A stretch of 55,089 bases of DNA from an uncultured Bacteroidota bacterium (GTDB lineage: Bacteria; Bacteroidota; Bacteroidia; Flavobacteriales; Flavobacteriaceae), in NCBI GenBank assembly GCA_903889745.1, contig CAISYO010000210.1:1-55089 (forward strand), given 5' to 3'. Every line of letters starts with the position of its first letter. The stretch's first letter is position 1. Made by a program: the position numbers and the translations under genes. This document shows positions 42,640 to 51,792 of the stretch, in pieces. The notes beneath the pieces are model-generated. The model was given only the letters and a program-made list of their open reading frames with translations. It was not told where the DNA came from and made no database searches.

Positions 42640-45600
42640 ATGAGTACAAAATTTACGGAATATAAAGGACTTGACTTGCCAACAGTTGCATCAGAAGTTC
42701 TTGATTTTTGGAAGGAAAACAACATCTTTGAAAAAAGTGTATCTACACGTGAAGGAAACCAACCATTTGTATTTTTTGAAGGGCCACCTTCTGCAAATGG
42801 ATTACCTGGAATTCACCACGTAATGGCGCGCGCGATTAAAGATATTTTTTGTCGTTATAAAACTCAAAAAGGCTACCAAGTTAAGCGTAAAGCAGGCTGG
42901 GATACGCACGGCTTGCCTGTAGAATTAGGTACCGAAAAAGAATTGGGTATTACCAAAGAAGACATTGGAAAAACCATTTCAGTTACCGAATATAACGAAG
43001 CGTGTAAAAGAACCGTAATGCGTTATACAGACGTTTGGAACGACTTGACTGAAAAAATGGGGTATTGGGTAGATATGGAAGATCCGTATGTGACCTACAA
43101 ATCCAAATATATGGAATCGGTTTGGTGGTTGCTAAAACAAATTTACAACAAAAATTTGCTTTACAAAGGCTACACCATTCAACCGTATTCGCCAAAAGCA
43201 GGAACAGGTTTGTCTTCGCATGAAGTAAATCAGCCAGGTTCGTATCGTGATGTTACGGATACGACTGTTGTGGCACAGTTTAGAAGCCCCCTAACCCCCG
43301 AAGGGGGAACTGCCAATGATTTTGCTAAAGCATTTCGTTTAGACTCCCCTCCTTCGGAGGGGCTGGGGGAGGCTTTTTTCCTTGCTTGGACAACCACGCC
43401 TTGGACGTTGCCAAGTAATACCGCATTAACTGTTGGACCAAAAATTGACTATGTTTTAGTACAAACATTTAATCAATATACTTTTGAACCTGTAAATGTT
43501 ATTTTAGCTAAGAATTTAGTTGGAAAACAATTTGGGAAAGGGTTTTTTGCAAGTACTGAAACTACTGATTTCGAAAATTTCAAAGCAGGAGATAAAAATA
43601 TTCCATTCCAAATTTTAGCCGAATGCAAAGGTTCAGATTTAGTCGGAATTCGTTATGAACAATTGATGCCATTAGCGTTACCGTATCAAAACCCAGAAAA
43701 TGCCTTTCGAGTAATTGCTGGAGATTTCGTAACTACCGAAGACGGAACTGGAATCGTTCACACCGCACCTACTTTTGGAGCTGATGACGCTAAAGTTGCG
43801 GCAGCAGCCACTCCAGAAGTGCCGCCAATGTTGGTGTTAGATGAAAATGGAAACGCAGTTCCTTTAGTAGATTTACAAGGAAAATTCATTTCTGGTTTAG
43901 GAGCATATTCTGGTAAATACGTTAAAAACGAATATTACAATGAAGGTGAAGCGCCAGAACGTTCAGCAGATGTTGAAATTGCTATCCAATTAAAAGAAGA
44001 AAACAAAGCCTTTAAGGTTGAAAAATACGTTCACAGTTACCCACATTGTTGGCGAACAGACAAACCTATTTTATATTATCCGTTAGATTCTTGGTTCATT
44101 AAAGTAACCGAAATTAAAGATAGAATGTTCGATTTAAACGAAACCATCAACTGGAAGCCAAAAGCAACAGGTGAAGGTCGTTTTGGAAATTGGTTGAAAA
44201 ACGCTAACGATTGGAATTTATCGCGTTCAAGATATTGGGGAATTCCTTTGCCGATTTGGAGAAGTGAAGATGGAACAGAAGAAATGTTGTTAGGTTCTGT
44301 AGAAGAATTATACAACGAAATCGAAAAAGCAATTGCCGCTGGTGTTATGACTGAAAATCCATACAAAGGATTTGAAATCGGAAATATGACTGAAGAAAAT
44401 TACGATTTAGTCGATTTACACAAAAATGTAGTAGACGAAATCGTATTGGTTTCCGAATCTGGAAAACCCATGAAACGTGAAACTGATTTAATTGACGTTT
44501 GGTTCGATTCGGGTGCGATGCCTTATGCACAATGGCATTATCCTTTTGAAAATAAAGATTTAATTGACGAAAACAAAGCATTTCCTGCCGATTTTATTGC
44601 AGAGGGAGTAGATCAAACGCGTGGTTGGTTTTATACCTTACACGCTATCGGAACCTTAGTTTTTGATAAAATTGCCTATAAAAACGTAGTTTCAAACGGA
44701 TTAGTTTTGGACAAAAACGGACAAAAAATGTCGAAACGTTTAGGTAATGCGGTGGATCCATTTACTACTTTGGCTGAATATGGCCCAGACGCAACGCGTT
44801 GGTACATGATTTCAAATGCGAATCCTTGGGACAACTTAAAATTTGATATCGAAGGAGTAGCTGAGGTGCGAAGAAAATTCTTTGGGACGCTATATAATAC
44901 GTATTCGTTCTTTGCTTTATATGCGAATATTGACGGTTTTACCTATGCTGAAGCCGAAATTCCGTTAGCAGAACGACCTGAAATTGACCGTTGGATTTTA
45001 TCGGAATTACATACCTTAATTCAAGTGGTGGATGAAGCGTATGCCGATTATGAGCCTACAAAAGCAGCTCGTGCGATATCTGATTTTGTTCAGGAAAACC
45101 TAAGTAACTGGTATGTTCGTTTGTGTAGAAGACGTTTCTGGAAAGGCGAATATGCGCAAGATAAAATTGCAGCCTATCAAACACTTTACACTTGTTTAGT
45201 TACGGTTTCTAAGCTAAGCGCGCCAATTGCACCATTTTTCATGGACAAACTTTACAAAGATTTAACGCAAGCAACATCTACAGAAAAATCAAACAGTGTA
45301 CATTTGGCCCTGTTTCCGGTTTCGGTTGAAAACTTTGTTGATAAATCGCTGGAAAGCAAAATGTTAAAGGCGCAAACCATTTCATCATTGGTATTGTCGC
45401 TGCGTAAAAAAGAAATGATTAAAGTGCGTCAACCATTGCAAAAGGTAATGATTCCGGTACTTGACAATGTATTTAGAGCAGAAGTTGAAGCCATTTCAGA
45501 CCTGATAAAAGCGGAGGTAAACGTAAAAGAAATTGAACTTTTAGACGATGCATCAGGCGTTTTGGTGAAACAAATAAAGCCTAATTTTAAAACACTTGGG

Positions 45601-46083
45601 CCGCGTTTTGGAAAAGATATGGGATTGATTTCCAAAGAGATACAAAATTTAAACCAAGAACAAATCAATCAATTAGATAGAGAAAATTCGCTGGAAATTA
45701 GTATATCAGGAAAAAGCATAACTTTAACATCCGATGATGTGGAGATTACTTCGCAAGATATTCCGGGATGGTTAGTGGCGAATGCAAACGGCATAACAGT
45801 TGCGTTAGACATTACCATTTCTGATGATTTGAGAAAAGAAGGAATCGCCAGAGAGTTAGTAAATCGTATTCAAAATATTAGAAAAGATTCCGGATTTGAA
45901 GTGACCGATAAAATTGTGGTAAAAATGTTAAAAAATCCGCAAATAGAAGAAGCGGTAGCCGTAAATTCAGAATACATTAAATCAGAAACATTGACAGAAA
46001 CCCTACTTTTTGAAGATAAAATCGAAAATGGTATAGAAATTGAGTTTGATGATATCAAAACAAGTATATTCATTTCAAAATAA
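42640..46083 (+). CDS. ileS: Isoleucyl-tRNA synthetase
   Basis: 1147 residues, the long form. The HIGH-like motif is in SANGLPGIHHVMA and the KMSKS-like motif is QKMSKRLGN. The editing domain is present (AWTTTPWTLPSN, GTGIVHTAPTFGADD). Residues about 215-245 (RSPLTPEGG ... SPPSEGLGEAF) are encoded by a GC-rich inverted repeat pair unlike the rest of the gene and look like an in-frame insertion just before the editing domain. The frame is uninterrupted, so the enzyme should be functional. Confidence 0.95.
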   Translation: MSTKFTEYKGLDLPTVASEVLDFWKENNIFEKSVSTREGNQPFVFFEGPPSANGLPGIHHVMARAIKDIFCRYKTQKGYQVKRKAGWDTHGLPVELGTEKELGITKEDIGKTISVTEYNEACKRTVMRYTDVWNDLTEKMGYWVDMEDPYVTYKSKYMESVWWLLKQIYNKNLLYKGYTIQPYSPKAGTGLSSHEVNQPGSYRDVTDTTVVAQFRSPLTPEGGTANDFAKAFRLDSPPSEGLGEAFFLAWTTTPWTLPSNTALTVGPKIDYVLVQTFNQYTFEPVNVILAKNLVGKQFGKGFFASTETTDFENFKAGDKNIPFQILAECKGSDLVGIRYEQLMPLALPYQNPENAFRVIAGDFVTTEDGTGIVHTAPTFGADDAKVAAAATPEVPPMLVLDENGNAVPLVDLQGKFISGLGAYSGKYVKNEYYNEGEAPERSADVEIAIQLKEENKAFKVEKYVHSYPHCWRTDKPILYYPLDSWFIKVTEIKDRMFDLNETINWKPKATGEGRFGNWLKNANDWNLSRSRYWGIPLPIWRSEDGTEEMLLGSVEELYNEIEKAIAAGVMTENPYKGFEIGNMTEENYDLVDLHKNVVDEIVLVSESGKPMKRETDLIDVWFDSGAMPYAQWHYPFENKDLIDENKAFPADFIAEGVDQTRGWFYTLHAIGTLVFDKIAYKNVVSNGLVLDKNGQKMSKRLGNAVDPFTTLAEYGPDATRWYMISNANPWDNLKFDIEGVAEVRRKFFGTLYNTYSFFALYANIDGFTYAEAEIPLAERPEIDRWILSELHTLIQVVDEAYADYEPTKAARAISDFVQENLSNWYVRLCRRRFWKGEYAQDKIAAYQTLYTCLVTVSKLSAPIAPFFMDKLYKDLTQATSTEKSNSVHLALFPVSVENFVDKSLESKMLKAQTISSLVLSLRKKEMIKVRQPLQKVMIPVLDNVFRAEVEAISDLIKAEVNVKEIELLDDASGVLVKQIKPNFKTLGPRFGKDMGLISKEIQNLNQEQINQLDRENSLEISISGKSITLTSDDVEITSQDIPGWLVANANGITVALDITISDDLRKEGIARELVNRIQNIRKDSGFEVTDKIVVKMLKNPQIEEAVAVNSEYIKSETLTETLLFEDKIENGIEIEFDDIKTSIFISK
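43284..43375. repeat. GC-rich REP-like inverted pair inside ileS
   Basis: Left unit 43284-43310 (AAGCCCCCTAACCCCCGAAG, GGGGAAC) and right unit 43342-43375 (its inverted relative: CCCCTCCTTCGGAGGGGCTG, GGGGAGGCTT) flank about 31 bp. Each contains its own small hairpin (CCCCC-GAAG-GGGGG; CCCTCC-TTC-GGAGGG). The region is far more GC-rich than the surrounding DNA. Confidence 0.8.
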
Positions 46084-46128
46084 AAACCAAACGAGTTATT
46101 TAAGAAGTATAATTAAAATAATGAAAGT

Positions 46129-46509
46129 ATGATTGAGGAGCAATTAAGATATTCAGATGCAGATTTAGCTGAATTTAAAGCGTTAATTCAGGCTAAATTA
46201 GAAAAAGCTAAAGGTGATTTAGAATTGATAAAGAGTGCCTATATGAATGATTTAAATAATGGAACAGATGATACATCGCCTACGTTTAAAGCATTTGAAG
46301 AAGGAAGCGAAACCATGAGTAAAGAAGCAAATTCACAATTGGCCATTCGTCAAGAAAAATTCATAAGAGATTTAAAAAACGCTTTAATTCGTATTGAAAA
46401 TAAAACCTACGGATTATGTAAAGTTACCGGTAAATTAATAAGCAAAGAACGCTTAAAAATCGTTCCTCATGCCACCATGAGTATTGAAGCAAAAAATTTA
46501 CAACGTTAA
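46129..46509 (+). CDS. TraR/DksA-family protein without the usual zinc ligands
   Basis: 126 residues. Long N-terminal coiled coil (about 1-75) and the DksA-type C-terminal finger region: YGLCKVTGKLISKERLKIVPHATMSIEAK. Only one of the four cysteines of a canonical zinc finger remains (LCKV), a state I recall as normal for the Bacteroidetes version. DksA proteins insert into the RNA polymerase secondary channel to change promoter choice. It lies between ileS and lspA. Confidence 0.85.
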   Translation: MIEEQLRYSDADLAEFKALIQAKLEKAKGDLELIKSAYMNDLNNGTDDTSPTFKAFEEGSETMSKEANSQLAIRQEKFIRDLKNALIRIENKTYGLCKVTGKLISKERLKIVPHATMSIEAKNLQR

Positions 46510-46529
46510 TCTTTTTACAAAATTTTATT

Positions 46530-46556
46530 AACGCTCCGCTAGGAGCGTTTTTTATT
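46530..46556 (+). terminator. Rho-independent terminator after the DksA-like gene
   Basis: AACGCTCC (46530-46537), loop GCTA, GGAGCGTT (46542-46549), then a T run. Confidence 0.85.
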
Positions 46557-46569
46557 TGATAAAAACTAC

Positions 46570-46577
46570 TATTTTTG
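46570..46577 (+). promoter_or_regulatory. Putative -7 box of lspA
   Basis: TATTTTTG directly after the terminator. It supports the lspA start at 46593, because an ATG at 46575 would lie inside the box. Confidence 0.55.
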
Positions 46578-46592
46578 CTAAAAATTTTGCAA

Positions 46593-47216
46593 ATGTCTTT
46601 AAAGAAAGCCTACTTACTAATTATTAGTATTTTATTAATCGATCAGATTTCGAAAATCTATATCAAGACTCATTTTTTCATTAATGAAGAAGTAAAAGTA
46701 TTTGATTGGTTTCGAATTCATTTTATCGAGAATGAAGGTATGGCTTGGGGTGCAGAAATTCCAGGAACCTACGGCAAATTAATTTTAACCCTGTTTAGAA
46801 TTATTGCAGTTGGCGGTATTGCATGGTGGTTGTGGGATTCGGTTAGAAAACAAGCCTCAAATTTTCTTATTGTTGCGATTGCATTAATTTTTACCGGAGC
46901 CCTTGGAAACATTATCGATTCGGTTTTTTATGGCGTTATTTTTAACGATAGCTATCATCAAGTAGCCACAGCTTTTGCAGACAAACCATATGGTAATTGG
47001 TTCCATGGTGAAGTAGTAGATATGTTTTACTTTCCTATTTGGGAAGGAAACTTACCATCTTGGTTGCCTATTTGGGGCGGTAAACACTTTACTTTTTTTA
47101 ACGCCATTTTTAACGTAGCCGATTTTGCTATTTCAACTGGTGTTGGGATTTTAATTGTATTTAACAAAAGAGCATTTGCTTCAAAAAAAGAAGAAGTACT
47201 TCCGTTAGAAGATTAA
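46593..47216 (+). CDS. lspA: Lipoprotein signal peptidase (signal peptidase II)
   Basis: 207 residues from ATG 46593. Four membrane helices; the aspartyl catalytic pair is in GNIIDSVFYG and FNVADFAIS. The N-terminus has the IDQISKIYIKT pattern. The enzyme removes signal peptides from prolipoproteins such as those at 1-755. Its stop overlaps the stop of the convergent gene by 4 bp. Confidence 0.93.
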   Translation: MSLKKAYLLIISILLIDQISKIYIKTHFFINEEVKVFDWFRIHFIENEGMAWGAEIPGTYGKLILTLFRIIAVGGIAWWLWDSVRKQASNFLIVAIALIFTGALGNIIDSVFYGVIFNDSYHQVATAFADKPYGNWFHGEVVDMFYFPIWEGNLPSWLPIWGGKHFTFFNAIFNVADFAISTGVGILIVFNKRAFASKKEEVLPLED

Positions 47217-47782
47217 TTCGTAAAAGAGAAAATCGCGTCAGGCGTTACACAAAAAGCTAATTTTACATCACTTTCTGAAACATCCTCAATTTTTTCTTCT
47301 GGAGGAAAGAAAGACAATCCAATTTTAATTGTTTCGGGTTTGCATTTATTTAGAAAGTTGTCGTAAAATCCTTTACCGTAGCCGACACGATTTCCTTGCT
47401 TATCATAAGCTAAAAGCGGCACAAAAACTACATCAATTTTAGCATCAGGTACTTCTAAACCATCAATGGGTTCTGGAACGTTGTAACTGTTCTTTTTGAT
47501 TTTGGTGTTATCAGTTAATAAAAAATGCGTCATTCCTAAAGCGGCAAATTCGCACTTCGAAATGACGATTTCTTTATCTTTTCCGGCTAAAATTTGTAAA
47601 ATATATTCGGTATTAATTTCTTTTTGTTCTTCAATTGTTAAGAATAAATGATAATACAATTTGTCCCAAATATCCATACGCAACAATTGGTTAGCAATCG
47701 CCAAACTTTTATCTTCGATTTCTTCGGAACTTAAAAATTGTCTTAATTCTTTATACTTTTTTCTTAACTCTTTCTTATTCAT
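47213..47782 (-). CDS. 5-formyltetrahydrofolate cyclo-ligase
   Basis: 189 residues. Family motifs: LRKKYKELRQFLS near the N-terminus, VPLLAYDKQGNRVGYGKGFYDNFL (in parts: GNRVGYGKGFYDNFL), and a conserved basic N-terminal segment for ATP and folate binding. It converts 5-formyl- to 5,10-methenyl-THF using ATP. Its start overlaps the aspartoacylase-like gene by 8 bp. Confidence 0.92.
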   Translation of the reverse strand: MNKKELRKKYKELRQFLSSEEIEDKSLAIANQLLRMDIWDKLYYHLFLTIEEQKEINTEYILQILAGKDKEIVISKCEFAALGMTHFLLTDNTKIKKNSYNVPEPIDGLEVPDAKIDVVFVPLLAYDKQGNRVGYGKGFYDNFLNKCKPETIKIGLSFFPPEEKIEDVSESDVKLAFCVTPDAIFSFTN

Positions 47783-48746
47783 TTTCTAATTGCGTTGAAA
47801 TATGAAAAATAGCATCGCCTTGATAAATTATGGGTGCATCGTTTACATTGATGATGAAGCCGGCATGCGGTGCTTTAACTTTGTGCTCCACTTTTCCATA
47901 CGGATCGGAAATGGTGGCCAATAAATCGCCTTTTTTGACAAAACTGCCAATTGCTGTTAAGCCATGAAACAGACCAGAATGTTTGGCACGCACCCAATTT
48001 GATTTTTCGATATAAATCGTTTTATTTTCATTTGAAATTGCTTTTTTTCTTGGATTAAGCATGTCTAAATGAGAAAGAAATCGTTTAGTACCTTCAATCG
48101 CCTCTTTAGTAACGGCATCATTTATGTCTAATGATTTTCCGCCTTCAAACAACAACATTTTTACATCTAATTTATCACAAGAATTTCGAAATGTACCTGA
48201 AATATTTTTCGAATACAGCGTAAAAGGAGCATTAAAAACGGCCGAAAGTTTTTTTAGTTCTGGGTTTTCGGGAACAATTCTAATTTGCGGCGCATTAAAT
48301 CGGCTAGCACCACCAGCATGAAAATCAATTGCATAATCAATATGTGGCATAATATCTTTCAAAATATAATAGGCAAAACGACTGGCTAACGAACCCGTTT
48401 TACTTCCCGGGAAAACCCTATTCAAATCGCGGCCATCAGGAAATTCTCTTGTTTTATTGATGAATCCAAAAATATTAATGATTGGAATACATATAATGGT
48501 TCCTCGTTTTGGTTTGTTGATTTTTTGAACAATTAACTGCCGAACAATTTCAGTCCCGTTGATTTCATCGCCGTGTAAACATGCTGTGAACAAAACTGTT
48601 GGACCTTCTAATTTTGAACGTTCCACAATAATCGGAATTTTCAATTTGGTCATGGTGTGCAACTTTGCAATTTCCATGTTAATGGCTTTGCTTTCACCAG
48701 CTACAATGGTTTCTTTAAGGATTACAAGTGGTTTTGAGGCTGTCAT
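47775..48746 (-). CDS. Succinylglutamate desuccinylase / aspartoacylase-family zinc hydrolase
   Basis: 323 residues. Zinc-binding set: His and Glu in ACLHGDEINGTE and His in AIDFHAG; a terminal beta domain (LATISDPYGKVEHKV, HAGFIINVNDAP) is typical. The family cleaves N-acyl amino acids; the exact substrate is unknown. A TAnnTTTG box on the minus strand (48751-48758, TAGATTTG) is only 5 bp from the ATG, which would imply a leaderless transcript. Confidence 0.88.
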   Translation of the reverse strand: MTASKPLVILKETIVAGESKAINMEIAKLHTMTKLKIPIIVERSKLEGPTVLFTACLHGDEINGTEIVRQLIVQKINKPKRGTIICIPIINIFGFINKTREFPDGRDLNRVFPGSKTGSLASRFAYYILKDIMPHIDYAIDFHAGGASRFNAPQIRIVPENPELKKLSAVFNAPFTLYSKNISGTFRNSCDKLDVKMLLFEGGKSLDINDAVTKEAIEGTKRFLSHLDMLNPRKKAISNENKTIYIEKSNWVRAKHSGLFHGLTAIGSFVKKGDLLATISDPYGKVEHKVKAPHAGFIINVNDAPIIYQGDAIFHISTQLENE

Positions 48747-48827
48747 TTTTCAAATCTAAAGTGTTAAAAATACAAAAACAAATCTCATTTAGGAACCCAG
48801 ATGTAAGAAATTTGAGAAATTAACTAT

Positions 48828-48920
48828 GTAACCGCAAAGAGCGCAAAGATTTACGCTAAGTTCACCAAGTTAAAATCCGTTTAATCTTCGCTGCAATACA
48901 TCCGTTTTATCAGCGTTCCA
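48828..48920. repeat. Spacer with family A-like and other phrase repeats
   Basis: ACCGCAAAGAGCGCAAAGAT and TTACGCTAAGTTCACC, then AATCCGTTTAATCTTCGC and ATCCGTTTTATCAGCGTTCC. These are tandem phrase copies in one orientation, without a clear inverted partner. Confidence 0.45.
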
Positions 48921-48936
48921 TTTAAAACAATTCTCT

Positions 48937-48944
48937 TATCTTTG
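48937..48944 (+). promoter_or_regulatory. Putative -7 box of uvrC
   Basis: TATCTTTG, 20 bp before the ATG at 48965. Confidence 0.5.
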
Positions 48945-48964
48945 TTCTTTACTCTTTTTAAAAA

Positions 48965-50758
48965 ATGCAAACACCATTAGAACTTCAAATGCAAACCTTG
49001 CCCGATAATCCTGGGGTATATCAGTATTATGATAAGGAAGGAAAAATTTTGTATGTTGGTAAAGCAAAAAATTTAAAAAAGCGTGTTCAGTCCTATTTTA
49101 CCAAGAATCACGACAATTATAAAACTTCGGTTTTAGTTAAGAAAATTGTTACGATTAAACACATTGTGGTTCCAACGGAAACCGATGCCTTGTTATTGGA
49201 AAATAATTTGATAAAAAAATTACAGCCTCGATATAATGTCTTACTTCGCGATGATAAATCGTATCCTTGGATTTGTATTAAAAACGAACGATTTCCGCGA
49301 ATTTTTTCTACACGAAAAATGATAAAAGATGGTTCCGAATATTTTGGTCCCTATACCAGTTTTAAGACGGTTCACACCATTTTAGATTTGATAAAAGAGT
49401 TATATCCGTTGCGAACGTGTACTTATGATTTATCGAAAACCAATGTCGATTCAGGTAAATATAAAGTATGTTTAGAATATCATATTGGAAACTGTAAAGG
49501 ACCTTGCGAAGGGCATGAATCAGTGGAAAATTATCAAAATCAAGTGGAGAAAATCCGTCAAATTTTAAAGGGAAATTTCAAAGAAAGTTTAAAGGATTTC
49601 AAGAGATTAATGACTGATTTAGCGATGGATATGCAATTTGAAGCGGCTCAAAAAATCAAAGAAAAGATTGAAGTTTTAGAAAATTATCAATCACGTTCAA
49701 CCGTTTTAAATCCGAAAATTACCAATTTAGATGTGTTTTCCATTATTTCTGATGAAACGATGGCCTATGTAAACTTTTTACAAATTTCGCACGGCGCTAT
49801 TGTGCGTTCGCATACGTTGGAATTAAAGAAAAAATTAGACGAAACCAACGAAGAATTATTAGAACTAGCCGTGGTAGAATTGCGCGAACGATTTCATTTG
49901 AATGCAAAAGAAATTGTAGTGCCGTTTCTAATTGATTTAGGCGAAAATATCAAAGTAACGGTGCCACAATTGGGCGATAAAAAGCAAATTTTAGAACTAT
50001 CAGAACGCAATGCTAAATATTATCGATTAGACCAATTAAAGCAAATTCAAATTGTAGATCCAGAACGACACACCAATCGGATTATGGTTCAAATGCAAAA
50101 AGATTTGCGATTATCGGTTGAACCAAGACATATTGAGTGTTTTGATAATTCAAACATTCAAGGAACAAATCCGGTATCGGCCTGTGTGGTGTTTAAAGAT
50201 GGAAAACCAAGTAAAAAAGATTACCGCCATTTTAATATAAAAACGGTCGAGGGTCCAAATGATTTTGCTTCGATGGAAGAAGTGGTCTACAGAAGATACA
50301 AACGTATGTTAGATGAAAACCAGTCCTTGCCCCAATTGATTATTATTGATGGAGGAAAAGGGCAATTGTCATCAGCGTTAAAAAGCATTGATGATTTAGG
50401 TTTACGAGGCAAAATTGCCATTATTGGTATCGCAAAACGTTTGGAAGAGTTATTTTATCCAGGCGATTCGGCACCCTTATATTTGGATAAAAAATCGGAA
50501 ACTTTAAAAGTAATTCAGTTTTTACGAAATGAAGCACACCGATTCGGAATCACCCATCATCGCGATAAGCGAAGCAAATCGGCATTAAATAATAGTTTAG
50601 AAAGTATTCCGGGTATTGGTGAAAAAACGATGATTACGTTAATAAAACATTTTAAAAGTGTTAAAAGACTTCAAAATGCAAATGAAAAAGAAATTTCGGA
50701 AGTAATTGGTCTTTCAAAAGCCAAAAAAATTTCCGACTTTTACAAGAACAATAATTGA
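48965..50758 (+). CDS. uvrC: UvrABC excinuclease subunit C
   Basis: 597 residues. GIY-YIG domain (PGVYQYYDKEGKILYVGKAK), a UvrBC motif near 205-240 (DLAMDMQFEAAQKIKEKIEVL), the RNase H-like endonuclease domain (HIECFDNSNIQGTNPVSACVVF, in parts: ECFDNSNIQGTNPVSA), and a terminal helix-hairpin-helix (SIPGIGEKTMITLIKHF). It makes both incisions in nucleotide excision repair. A patatin-like gene follows immediately. Confidence 0.97.
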   Translation: MQTPLELQMQTLPDNPGVYQYYDKEGKILYVGKAKNLKKRVQSYFTKNHDNYKTSVLVKKIVTIKHIVVPTETDALLLENNLIKKLQPRYNVLLRDDKSYPWICIKNERFPRIFSTRKMIKDGSEYFGPYTSFKTVHTILDLIKELYPLRTCTYDLSKTNVDSGKYKVCLEYHIGNCKGPCEGHESVENYQNQVEKIRQILKGNFKESLKDFKRLMTDLAMDMQFEAAQKIKEKIEVLENYQSRSTVLNPKITNLDVFSIISDETMAYVNFLQISHGAIVRSHTLELKKKLDETNEELLELAVVELRERFHLNAKEIVVPFLIDLGENIKVTVPQLGDKKQILELSERNAKYYRLDQLKQIQIVDPERHTNRIMVQMQKDLRLSVEPRHIECFDNSNIQGTNPVSACVVFKDGKPSKKDYRHFNIKTVEGPNDFASMEEVVYRRYKRMLDENQSLPQLIIIDGGKGQLSSALKSIDDLGLRGKIAIIGIAKRLEELFYPGDSAPLYLDKKSETLKVIQFLRNEAHRFGITHHRDKRSKSALNNSLESIPGIGEKTMITLIKHFKSVKRLQNANEKEISEVIGLSKAKKISDFYKNNN

Positions 50759-50763
50759 GTTGT

Positions 50764-51792
50764 ATGAAAAAACACCTTTTGCTTTTAAGTTTATTTATGA
50801 TGCTCCAAGTATGTTTTGGGCAAGAACAATCGCGCCCAAAAATTGGATTAGTTTTGAGTGGCGGAGGTGCAAAAGGGTTAGCTCATATAGGGGTTTTAAA
50901 AGTAATCGATTCGCTGGGTATTCAAGTAGATTACATAGCTGGAACGAGTATGGGGGCAGTTGTTGGAGGATTATATGCTTCAGGATATAATGCTAATCAG
51001 TTAGATTCTATTTTTTCGGCAATTGATGTAGATGCATTGATACAAGATTATACCCCAAGAGGTGCAAAATCGTTTTACGAAAAAAGAAATGATGAAATTT
51101 ATGCATTGACGCTACCTTTTAACAATTTTAGATTAGGACTTCCGTCTGGACTTTCAAAAGGGTTGTATAATTTTAATTTAATATCAAGATTAACAAAACA
51201 CGTTAGTCATGTTAGAGATTTTGATGAGTTGCCAATCCCCTTTTTGTGTATAGCTACAGATTTAGAAACAGGGGAACAAATTATACTTGACTCTGGAGTT
51301 TTAGCTCAATCAATCATTGCCAGTGGAGCTATTCCTACCCTATATAATCCGGTTGAAATTAATGGAAAGTTACATATTGATGGAGGAGTCGTCAATAATT
51401 ATCCTGTAGAGGAACTTAAAGATAGAGAGGTAGATTTTATTATAGGCGTTGATGTTCAAGATGGATTAAAAGCCAGAGACCAATTAGAAGATGTAACTTC
51501 GGTACTTTCGCAACTCAATAATTTTTCTATGATAGAAAAAATGGAGGGAAAGCGCCGCATGACAAATATTTATATTAAACCAGACACAAAAGGATTTTCG
51601 GTTGTTTCTTTCGATAATGGACAAGAAATTATTAAAAAAGGAACTGAGAAAGCAATTGAATTTATAAATCAATTACTTCCATTAGTTGAAAATAACAAGC
51701 GACCAGCTATTAAAGTGGCTCATAAAGATTCTATTTATGTAGGAGAAATAGATTTTAACAATTTAGAAAATTATACACAGCTTATATTTTAG
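50764..51792 (+). CDS. Patatin-like phospholipase part of a frameshifted patatin/Omp85 gene
   Basis: 342 residues from ATG 50764. Signal peptide (to about 20); oxyanion motif LSGGGAKGLAHIG, nucleophile GTSMGAVVGG, and the DGG of IDGGVVNNYPVEEL: all catalytic residues of a patatin phospholipase. The stop at 51790-51792 follows a TTTT run, and the coding sense continues in the next frame (KLKIRNNTKISHSQLEKGIS, a POTRA-like segment) without any gap. The full protein would be about 733 residues, with the barrel at 51990-52964. The catalytic part could still be made alone. Confidence 0.8.
   Translation: MKKHLLLLSLFMMLQVCFGQEQSRPKIGLVLSGGGAKGLAHIGVLKVIDSLGIQVDYIAGTSMGAVVGGLYASGYNANQLDSIFSAIDVDALIQDYTPRGAKSFYEKRNDEIYALTLPFNNFRLGLPSGLSKGLYNFNLISRLTKHVSHVRDFDELPIPFLCIATDLETGEQIILDSGVLAQSIIASGAIPTLYNPVEINGKLHIDGGVVNNYPVEELKDREVDFIIGVDVQDGLKARDQLEDVTSVLSQLNNFSMIEKMEGKRRMTNIYIKPDTKGFSVVSFDNGQEIIKKGTEKAIEFINQLLPLVENNKRPAIKVAHKDSIYVGEIDFNNLENYTQLIF
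51787..51790 (+). other. Frameshift site in a T-run
   Basis: One extra T in this TTTT run would restore a single open frame from 50764 to 52964: after LIF the sequence reads LGKLKIRNNTK and continues in frame to the barrel. It could be a real mutation, homopolymer slippage or a sequencing error. Confidence 0.75.

Noticed and set aside
5418..48920. Phrase repeats read as CRISPR arrays
   Set aside because: Words are 7-12 bp, diverged, without regular unique spacers, and no cas genes are present.
50706..50990. Open frame overlapping the uvrC end and patatin start
   Set aside because: It is an out-of-frame shadow of two well-supported genes.
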